Assembly: GCA_964654285.1 (NCBI GenBank) | Contig: CAZZJC010000009.1 | Coordinates: forward strand, 62,001 to 126,000 | Reading direction: 5' to 3' | DNA from: BJHQ01 sp964654285 | GTDB lineage: Bacteria > Planctomycetota > UBA11346 | Length of the DNA stretch: 64,000 bases | Shown here: positions 17,263 to 23,320 of the stretch, in pieces | Layout of the letters: each line of letters opens with the position of its first letter | Numbering within the stretch: position 1 is the first letter of the stretch | The notes under the pieces: generated by a model | What the model saw: only the letters and a program-made list of their open reading frames with translations | Told to the model about the DNA's origin: nothing | Databases searched by the model: none | Program-made: the position numbers and the translations under genes

Positions 17263-17769
17263 GTGGCACCACCACCGGTGAAAACCCCGCCCCTGGCCGT
17301 CACCGTGCGCCAGGCGCGGATCAAGGACGTGCCGGCGATGGCCGAGCTGATCGGCGTCTTCGCGCGCCAGCACCAGATGCTGCCGCGCCCGCTCGGCGAA
17401 CTCTACGAGAACGTGCGCGACTTCTTCGTCGCTGAAAGCGAGCCCGGCGGACTCGCCGGCACCGTCGCGCTGCACATCGACACCGCCACCATCGGCGAAC
17501 TCAAGGCGCTCGCGGTGGCGGAAAGCGCCCAGGGGCGCGGGGTCGGCCGCCGCCTGGTGGATCAGGTCATGGCCGAGGCCGCCGTGCTCGGACTCGAACG
17601 CATCTTCTGCCTGACCTACCAGGTCGACTTCTTCAGCCGCCTGGGCTTTGTCCGGGTCGACCGTTCGCGCCTGCCGGAAAAGGTCTGGAGCGAATGCGTG
17701 CGCTGCCACAAGTTCCTCGATTGCGACGAGGTGGCGATGTGGCGCGAAGTGGCTGCCGCCAAGGCCTGA
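17263..17769 (+). CDS. GNAT N-acetyltransferase, N-acetylglutamate synthase-like
   Basis: A 168-residue GNAT enzyme with a GTG start. The acetyl-CoA loop is AQGRGVGRRLV (motif A), preceded by the strand GELKALAVA. The C-terminal signature FFSRLGFVRVDRSRLPEKVW followed by ECVRCHKFLDCDEVAM is typical of the short ArgA-type acetyltransferases that make N-acetylglutamate for arginine synthesis. The substrate is inferred from this resemblance only; no other arginine genes are nearby. Its stop directly abuts the stop of the convergent DHH gene (TGATCA). Confidence 0.8.
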   Translation: MAPPPVKTPPLAVTVRQARIKDVPAMAELIGVFARQHQMLPRPLGELYENVRDFFVAESEPGGLAGTVALHIDTATIGELKALAVAESAQGRGVGRRLVDQVMAEAAVLGLERIFCLTYQVDFFSRLGFVRVDRSRLPEKVWSECVRCHKFLDCDEVAMWREVAAAKA

Positions 17770-18687
17770 TCAGATCCTCGCTGCTGGACCCGGCTCTGAC
17801 CGGGCCGGGCCGGTCGCCGGGGGGGCCGGCGGTGGAATCAGCGGCGTATCGGACAGATAGCACGCCGATTGCAGATGCCCGCCACCGCCGCGCGCCGCCG
17901 CGATGGCGCCGCAGTCGGCGTCGACCGAGCGCAGGCTGTGCACCCAGCGGCCGTTGGCGCTTTTGCGGTAGCACATGATCGCGAGGTCGTAGCCGAGCCC
18001 CCCCGAGGCGGCCGGGGTGAGGATGTGGTCGGCGATCTCGTTGAGATCGCGGCGCGTGAACACCACCAGGGCGCGGCGGCCCTTCAGCCCGAACGGATCC
18101 GGTACCGGGATGCCCTGGGCGGCGTCGGCGACGACGCGGATGCGGATCTTCTCGATGATCGGCGCGCCCAGCCTGGCCATCGCCACGAGATCGGCCTCCA
18201 GGATGCCGTCCGGCGGCTTGCCCTGGAAGCTCGCCCACAGGCCGGCCGCGATGGCGCGGCTGTCGGGCAGCTCCCAGCGCCAGAGGTCCTTGTCGCGGAT
18301 GTAGGCGATGACGGGCGGCGCGGGGCGATCAGGAAAGAGCACCTTCCAGGTGAGCGAGGTGCCGCACTCGGCCACGTCCAGGTGGCCGAAGCCGATCGTC
18401 TTCCACACCGGCAGCGCGCTGGCGTGGTGGTCGATCCAGGTGAACTCCTCGGCCTGGGCGCGGATCGCGCGCATCGCGTCGGTCGGCAGCCCGAAGTCGA
18501 CCATGTAGACCTTCGCCCCCAGCAGCGACGGCGGCGGCGGATCGGTGTACTGCATCGGCATCAGCGCGCAGTCCGGGTGGAGCCTGCGCACCACCGCCGC
18601 CGCGCCCAGGCCATCCAGGCAGTTGGCGTGGTAGATGCAGACCGTGCGGGGCACCTGGCGCGGCTGGGAGACGATCTTCGGGGGCAT
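17770..18687 (-). CDS. DHH-family phosphoesterase
   Basis: A 305-residue protein with the DHH metal-binding motifs: HANCLDGLGAAAVV (Asp of motif I), VYMVDFGLP (motif II) and WIDHHAS (the DHH motif). A DHHA1-type end carries GGGGHLQSACYL. Relatives hydrolyse phosphodiester bonds in nano-RNA, cyclic dinucleotides or other nucleotides, and the substrate is not evident here. The ATG at 18687 is chosen because homology begins about 15 residues later (VCIYHANC); an ATG at 18705 is also possible. No clear ribosome site is seen. A low-complexity Pro/Ala tail ends the protein. Confidence 0.82.
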   Translation of the reverse strand: MPPKIVSQPRQVPRTVCIYHANCLDGLGAAAVVRRLHPDCALMPMQYTDPPPPSLLGAKVYMVDFGLPTDAMRAIRAQAEEFTWIDHHASALPVWKTIGFGHLDVAECGTSLTWKVLFPDRPAPPVIAYIRDKDLWRWELPDSRAIAAGLWASFQGKPPDGILEADLVAMARLGAPIIEKIRIRVVADAAQGIPVPDPFGLKGRRALVVFTRRDLNEIADHILTPAASGGLGYDLAIMCYRKSANGRWVHSLRSVDADCGAIAAARGGGGHLQSACYLSDTPLIPPPAPPATGPARSEPGPAARI

Positions 18688-18750
18688 GGTGGCGGCAGGC
18701 ACCATCGCGCGGGATGCGGGTGCGTCCAGCCGGTGGGGCGCGACAAAAGC

Positions 18751-18817
18751 CGGCCTTCCTGGGAGCGCCCGCGTCGCGTCGGCCGAAAAGCAGCCTGCGC
18801 AGGATGCCATCGACCGA
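18751..18817 (+). repeat. Dispersed 67-base palindromic repeat, copy 1
   Basis: A 67-base segment beginning CGGCCTTCCTGGGAGCGCC matches 23134-23200 at 59 of 67 positions with no gaps. It holds the CTGGGAGC box followed by a partly degenerate 7-base inverted repeat. It lies in the gap between the divergent DHH and binding-protein genes (18688-18931), in which I see no convincing promoter. Confidence 0.75.
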
Positions 18818-18931
18818 ATGGGAGGCGGCCTGGTCCAGCTGGGCGGGGCGGCGATCCCCACTGCCGATACCACGATCCGCGCGCGGCCCGCCCCGGGTTC
18901 CCTCCGGGCCGGGAGGACGCACACTCTGCGC

Positions 18932-20296
18932 ATGCGGTTCCTCCTCGCGGCCGGCGCGGCGCCGTTCGTCCTCGCCTGCGTCGCGGTGGTCGCCGGCATC
19001 CTGGTGCTGGCCACCCGCCCCGGCGGCGGAGCGCGGCAAGATCTGGTCTTCGCGCTGTTTTCCAAGGAGCATCGCAAGGCCTATGAGCAGGTGCTGCCGC
19101 AGTGGCAGGAGGCCAACGGGAAGACGGTGCAGGTGCAGACCCTGGAGGTCCGCGCCCTGCAGAGCCGCCTGCAGGCGGCGTTGCAGGCCGGCGCGCCGGT
19201 GCCCGACGTGGTCGAGCTGTGCGAGCCATCGCTGGGCTATTTCACCTCCGGTCCGCTGGAGGACTGCGGCCTGCTCGACCTCACCGAGCGGGTGGAGCGC
19301 GCCGGGTTGCGCGAGCGGATGGTCGGTTCGCGCTTCGGGCTGTGGAGCAGCCGCGGCCGGATCTTCGCCATCCCGCACGACTGCCATCCGGTCGGGCTGA
19401 TCTACCGCCGCGACCTGTTCGAGCGCTTCGGCCTGCGGGTCGAGGATCTCGATACCTGGGACAAGTTCCTCGCCGCCGGCCGGCGGGTGGTGGCGGAGAG
19501 CACCCGTGGCGGCGTCACCGCGCACTACCTCATCGACCTGCCCAACGATGGGAACTTCGGCCTCCAGATCCTGCTCTGGCAGCGCGGGGGGGCGTACTTC
19601 GACCGCTCCGGCCAGGTCGCGATCGATTCGGCGATCGCGGTCGAGACCGTCTGCTGGCTGGCGCGGGCGACGCGCGGCCCAGGCCGGATCAGCTTCGCCG
19701 CCGGCTGGGGCCAGGGACTCGCCAAGGCGGTCGCGGACGGGCTGGCGCTGTGCTACCTCGCACCGGACTGGCGCACCCGGCAGTTCGAACTCGATATGCC
19801 GCAGCTGGCAGGGAAACTCGGTCTGATGCCGCTGCCGGCCGCGACGGCGGGCGGCAACCGCACCAGCACCTGGGGCGCGACCGGCATCGCGATCACCAAA
19901 CGCTGCCGCGACCCTGACCTGGCGTGGAAGCTGATCGAGGAGCTCTACCTGCGCCCCGACACCTACGGCGCGCGCTTCGCCAGTTCGAACATCCTGCCGC
20001 CGCTGCGCGCCGCCTGGGATCTCCCCGAACTGCGGCGGCCGAGCCCATTCTGGGGCGGGCAGTCGGTGGGCGCGTTCTACGCCGCCCTCGCGCCGCAGGT
20101 GCCCGAGGTGACGACCACCGCCTACGAGGAGCTGGCGCGGACCAAGCTGAACGAGGCCTTCCTGCGCGTGGCGATGCGCTATGAGGCCCTCGGCGACGCC
20201 GGGCTGGAGGACTTCGCACGCAGCGAACTCAAGGCCAGCGCCGACCAGGTGCGGACGATCCTGAACCGCAACCGCTTCCTGGCGGTCGCGCCATGA
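18932..20296 (+). CDS. ABC sugar-importer substrate-binding protein
   Basis: A 454-residue extracellular solute-binding protein of the sugar (family 1) type. The N-terminus RFLLAAGAAPFVLACVAVVA is a signal or anchor helix; VLAC could be a lipobox but the hydrophobic stretch continues past the Cys. The mature part has the usual layout: LVFALFSKEHRKAYEQVLPQW (split as LVFALFSKEHR, KAYEQVLPQW), VPDVVELCEPSLGYF, GLIYRRDLFERFGL, TWDKFLAAGRRV, and a C-terminal STWGATGIAITK with DLAWKLIEELY. It heads a three-gene importer; its stop overlaps the first permease start (ATGA). Confidence 0.9.
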   Translation: MRFLLAAGAAPFVLACVAVVAGILVLATRPGGGARQDLVFALFSKEHRKAYEQVLPQWQEANGKTVQVQTLEVRALQSRLQAALQAGAPVPDVVELCEPSLGYFTSGPLEDCGLLDLTERVERAGLRERMVGSRFGLWSSRGRIFAIPHDCHPVGLIYRRDLFERFGLRVEDLDTWDKFLAAGRRVVAESTRGGVTAHYLIDLPNDGNFGLQILLWQRGGAYFDRSGQVAIDSAIAVETVCWLARATRGPGRISFAAGWGQGLAKAVADGLALCYLAPDWRTRQFELDMPQLAGKLGLMPLPAATAGGNRTSTWGATGIAITKRCRDPDLAWKLIEELYLRPDTYGARFASSNILPPLRAAWDLPELRRPSPFWGGQSVGAFYAALAPQVPEVTTTAYEELARTKLNEAFLRVAMRYEALGDAGLEDFARSELKASADQVRTILNRNRFLAVAP

Positions 20297-21306
20297 GCGG
20301 CCGCAGGCTGCGAGGGGGAGCGCCGGAGGCGCGTTCCGGGGGCCAAGCCCCCGGGCAAACCACGACTCCCGTGGCGTCCGCCACGGCGCCGGCGAAGCCG
20401 GCAGTCCCGCCGCAGGCGGGACGAGTCGTTGGGAGCGGCCGTCGCGGCAGCTGGTGGCTGCTCGGCCCCTACCTGGCGCTCACCGCGCTGTTCGTGCTCT
20501 GGCCGCTCATCGACGCGGCGCGGCTGGCCTTCCATCAGACCTACGGCGCCCGGGCCGAGGTCTGGGTCGGCCTCGACAACCTGCGCTTCATCCTGAATGA
20601 CCGTGATTTCCGTCTGGCCGTCGTGAACACCCTGGTCTTCACCGTGGTTTCGCTGGCGATCCAGATCCCGCTCGCGCTCGGCCTGGCCGTGCTGGTGCAG
20701 GAATCCCGCGCGCGCTGGGCGGCGCTCGCGCGCCTGATCCTGGTCTCGCCGCAACTGACCGGGCCGGTGTTCGTCGGCATCATCTTCAGCCTGTTCTTCA
20801 TGCCGCGCTATGGGTTGATCAACCAGGTCCTGCACGGCCTCACCGGCTGGGGCCTCGAGCTCGCCTGGCTGCAGGAGCCTCGGCTGGTCATGCCGGCGCT
20901 GGTGCTCACCAACCTCTGGATGTGGACGGGGTTCACCATGATCTACTTCCTCGCCGCGTTGCAGAACGTCGACAAGATCCTGCTCGATGCGGCGAAGATC
21001 GATGGCGCTGATGCCTGGCAGCGGTTCCGCCACGTCACCCTGCCGGCGATCCGGCCGGTGGCGGTGTTCGTGGTCGTCACCAGCACCATCGGGGCGCTGC
21101 AGCTGTTCGAACTGCCGTTCACCCTGCTCAAGGGCTTCGGGCCCGACAACCGCGGGCTGAGCATCGTCGGCTACCTGTATCAGCACGCCTTCCTGTATGG
21201 CGACCTGGGCACCGGCGCGGCGGTGGGCTGGGTGCTGACCATCCTCATCTTCGTGCTCGGCCTGGTCCAGATCCGGATGTCGGGCACGTTGCGGAAGGAC
21301 GGCTGA
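20293..21306 (+). CDS. ABC sugar-importer permease, MalF type, with palindromic N-terminal insert
   Basis: A 337-residue permease with six predicted membrane helices starting near residue 52. The EAA loop, LLDAAKIDGADAWQRFRHV, is where the ATPase docks. Residues about 10-46 (Pro/Ala/Gly-rich, ahead of the first helix) are encoded by a mosaic of perfect palindromes that looks inserted in frame; typical MalF/UgpA-type subunits of this length class begin nearly at the first helix. The gene overlaps the binding-protein stop and is one base from the MalG-type partner. No ATPase gene is present, so a shared MsmK-like ATPase elsewhere is likely. Confidence 0.9.
   Translation: MSGRRLRGGAPEARSGGQAPGQTTTPVASATAPAKPAVPPQAGRVVGSGRRGSWWLLGPYLALTALFVLWPLIDAARLAFHQTYGARAEVWVGLDNLRFILNDRDFRLAVVNTLVFTVVSLAIQIPLALGLAVLVQESRARWAALARLILVSPQLTGPVFVGIIFSLFFMPRYGLINQVLHGLTGWGLELAWLQEPRLVMPALVLTNLWMWTGFTMIYFLAALQNVDKILLDAAKIDGADAWQRFRHVTLPAIRPVAVFVVVTSTIGALQLFELPFTLLKGFGPDNRGLSIVGYLYQHAFLYGDLGTGAAVGWVLTILIFVLGLVQIRMSGTLRKDG
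20320..20429 (+). repeat. Palindrome mosaic, cloverleaf-like, inside the permease CDS
   Basis: Five perfect hairpins occur in 110 bases: GCGCC/GGCGC (20320-20332), CCGGGGGC/GCCCCCGG (20336-20354), CGTGGCG/CGCCACG (20370-20385), GCCGGC/GCCGGC (20388-20402) and GTCCCGCC/GGCGGGAC (20404-20422), all with 2- or 3-base loops. The last three are enclosed by an outer 7-bp stem ACGACTC (20362-20368) / GAGTCGT (20423-20429), giving a four-way, cloverleaf-like fold. The reading frame stays open across it. Confidence 0.8.
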
Positions 21307-21307
21307 G

Positions 21308-22165
21308 ATGCGGGCGCGCATGTTCGTCCCGGCCTTGCGCTGGTCCGTCCTGCTGGTCGCCGGCGGCGTGACCCTGACGCCGTTCGTCTGGCTGCTGTGC
21401 GCCGCGTTCAAGACGCCCGAGGCGCTCATGGCCCACGACTTCCTGCCGCCGCCAGGGCAGTGGAGGGCGGACCTGACCCTGGACAACTTCCGCCAGCTCT
21501 TCGCCGGCGAACCCGGTGCGGCCGGAACCGTGTATTTCGGCACGTATCTGCTCAACAGCCTGTTCCTGGCCTCCGCCCATGCGGTGCTGTCGACGGTGGT
21601 GTGCAGCCTGACCGGCTACGTCCTGGCCAAGCACCGCTTCCGCGGGCGCGCCGGTCTGATGCTGCTCATGCTCGGGACGATGATGCTGCCCTCGATGCTG
21701 CTGCTCGCGCCGACCTATCGCCTGCTCTTCCAGCTCGGCTGGCTCGACTCCTGGCTCTGCCTGCTCGTCCCCGGCATGGCGCCGGCCTTCGGGGTGTTCC
21801 TCTTCCGCCAGGCGATGGTCCAGGTGCCGGATGAACTGCTCGACGCCGCCCGCATCGACGGCGCGGGCGAATGGCGGATCTGGTGGACGGTGGTGATGCC
21901 GCTGGTGCGGCCGATGACCGGGGCCTGGTGCCTGATCGCGGTGCTGGGGGCGTGGGGTTCGTTCCTCGCGCCGCAGGTCTTCCTGAGCAGTGCGGAAAAG
22001 CTCACCCTGCCGGTGGTGCTGAACCAGTACCTCGAACTCTATCGCGCCCAGTATGGCGTCTTCCTGGCCGGGACGCTGATCGCGATCATCCCGCCGGCCC
22101 TGCTGTTCCTCACCTTGCAGCGCGAATTCATCGGCGGCCTGGGCCAGGGCGCGGTCAAGGGCTGA
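21308..22165 (+). CDS. ABC sugar-importer permease, MalG type
   Basis: A 285-residue inner-membrane permease with about six helices. The EAA loop ELLDAARIDGAGEWRIWWTV and the end FLTLQREFIGGLGQGAVKG are characteristic of MalG-type subunits. It begins one base after the first permease and completes the importer apart from the ATPase. Convergent araD lies 132 bases downstream. Confidence 0.92.
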   Translation: MRARMFVPALRWSVLLVAGGVTLTPFVWLLCAAFKTPEALMAHDFLPPPGQWRADLTLDNFRQLFAGEPGAAGTVYFGTYLLNSLFLASAHAVLSTVVCSLTGYVLAKHRFRGRAGLMLLMLGTMMLPSMLLLAPTYRLLFQLGWLDSWLCLLVPGMAPAFGVFLFRQAMVQVPDELLDAARIDGAGEWRIWWTVVMPLVRPMTGAWCLIAVLGAWGSFLAPQVFLSSAEKLTLPVVLNQYLELYRAQYGVFLAGTLIAIIPPALLFLTLQREFIGGLGQGAVKG

Positions 22166-22297
22166 GCCCCGCCGCTGGCCGGGGCGCCGCAGAAGTCGCC
22201 CCCCCCCGGATCGCGGACGTCCCGTCCGCCTGGCTAATGCGCGTGCGCAGCACGCCGCCACTCGACTTTTGCGGCGACCTGCGCCGCCGGCGCGGCG
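22166..22297. repeat. Palindromic intergenic segment
   Basis: The gap between the convergent permease and araD genes holds a 7-bp stem GCGGACG/CGTCCGC with loop TCC (22213-22229). Further GC palindromes follow, and then the phrase CTCGACTTTTGCGGCG, close to ACCGACTTTTGTGGCGGCG at the end of the 23.1-kb repeat. It appears to be another member of the dispersed palindrome family and may double as a bidirectional terminator. Confidence 0.55.
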
Positions 22298-22996
22298 TCA
22301 GCGCTTCTGACCGTAGGTGGCGCCGGCGCCGTGCTTGCGCTGCCAATGGCGATTGCGCACGGCGGCCGAGATCGGCTGCGCCTGTGCATTGATCAGCACG
22401 GTCAGGGCGGCCATGCGGGCCATCTCTTCCAGCACCGCGCCGTGGTGCACCGCGGCGGCGGCATCCTTGCCCCAGGTGAACGGCGCATGGCCGTGCACCA
22501 GCACCATCGGCACGGACAGCGGATCGCGGCCGGCGACGGCGGCGACGATGTTGACCCCGGTCTCATGTTCGTAGTCGCCCTCGACCTGGGCGTCGGTGAG
22601 GGGGGCGGTGATGGGAACCTCGCCCAGGCAGTGGTCGGCGTGGGTGGTTCCCAGGCAGGGCAGGGCGCGGCCGGCCTGGCACCAGGCGGTGGCGTGCGTC
22701 GAGTGGGTGTGCACCACCCCGCCGACGCCGGGCAGACGGCGGTAGATCTCGACGTGGGACGGCGTGTCGGAACTCGGCCGCAGGCGTCCGTCGACCACCG
22801 CGCCGGTGGCGATGTCGACCAGGACGATGTCCTCGGCGGTCAGGTCGGCGTAGGGCACGCCAGAGGGCTTGATCGCCATCACCCCGCTGGCGCGGTCGAG
22901 GCCGCTCGCATTGCCGAAGGTGAACATGGCGAGGCCGAGGCGGGCGATCTCGCGGTTGGCGATGACGACCTGTTCGCGGAGCTCACGCAGACGCAT
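22298..22996 (-). CDS. araD: L-ribulose-5-phosphate 4-epimerase
   Basis: A 232-residue class II aldolase-type epimerase that interconverts L-ribulose 5-phosphate and D-xylulose 5-phosphate, linking arabinose catabolism to the pentose phosphate pathway. Length and motifs follow E. coli AraD throughout: FTFGNASGLDR, IKPSGVPYADLTAEDIV, SSDTPSHVEIYR, zinc ligands in VVHTHSTHATAW, TTHADHCLGEVP, VLVHGHAPFTWGK and an end RKHGAGATYGQ. No araA or araB is nearby. It converges on a sugar importer, and a GH51-like arabinofuranosidase lies at 48.3 kb, consistent with use of arabinose-containing glycans. Confidence 0.95.
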   Translation of the reverse strand: MRLRELREQVVIANREIARLGLAMFTFGNASGLDRASGVMAIKPSGVPYADLTAEDIVLVDIATGAVVDGRLRPSSDTPSHVEIYRRLPGVGGVVHTHSTHATAWCQAGRALPCLGTTHADHCLGEVPITAPLTDAQVEGDYEHETGVNIVAAVAGRDPLSVPMVLVHGHAPFTWGKDAAAAVHHGAVLEEMARMAALTVLINAQAQPISAAVRNRHWQRKHGAGATYGQKR

Positions 22997-23133
22997 GGTC
23001 TTTCCTGTTTATTTCTGCTGCTTTTGCCGGACGGGGGCAGGCTGGGATCGCAGCGGGATCGAGGCGCAGCCTAGACGGCCGGGTCGGCCGGCAATGCCCC
23101 GCCAGGGGCGGGTAGGCGGGGCGCCTCAACGTT

Positions 23134-23200
23134 CGGCCTTCCTGGGAGCGCCGGCGTCTCGCCGGCCGAAAATCAGCATCCGCAGGATGCCACCAACCGA
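23134..23200 (+). repeat. Dispersed 67-base palindromic repeat, copy 2
   Basis: This copy shares 59 of 67 bases with 18751-18817. It contains CTGGGAGC followed by the perfect stem GCCGGCG/CGCCGGC around a TCT loop (23150-23166), and an alternative outer stem TTCGGCC/GGCCGAA. It lies in the 324-base divergent gap between araD and fliK (22997-23320). Apart from this repeat and the sigma-54-like element, I see nothing else in that gap. Confidence 0.75.
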
Positions 23201-23288
23201 CTTTTGTGGCGGCGAGGGGGCGGGTAGGCGGTCGTCCGCTGTGTGCGAGATCGTCTCGCGCCGCCAGGCGGAGCGTCATCCCCTGGAT

Positions 23289-23304
23289 TGGCCCGCCGTG
23301 TGCG
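23289..23304 (+). promoter_or_regulatory. Sigma-54-like element just before fliK
   Basis: TGGCCCGCCGTGTGCG has GG (23290-23291) and GC (23302-23303) separated by exactly 10 bases, as required for RpoN promoters. It keeps most of the TGGCACG and TTGC consensus positions. The predicted transcript start falls only a few bases before the ATG, so the mRNA would be almost leaderless; in GC-rich DNA a chance match is possible. Confidence 0.35.
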
Positions 23305-23320
23305 TTCGCCACCGCAAGCC

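Noticed and set aside
18635..18931. 99-codon upstream extension of the sugar-binding protein
   Set aside because: It would cover the palindromic repeat and hide the hydrophobic signal segment in the interior of the protein.
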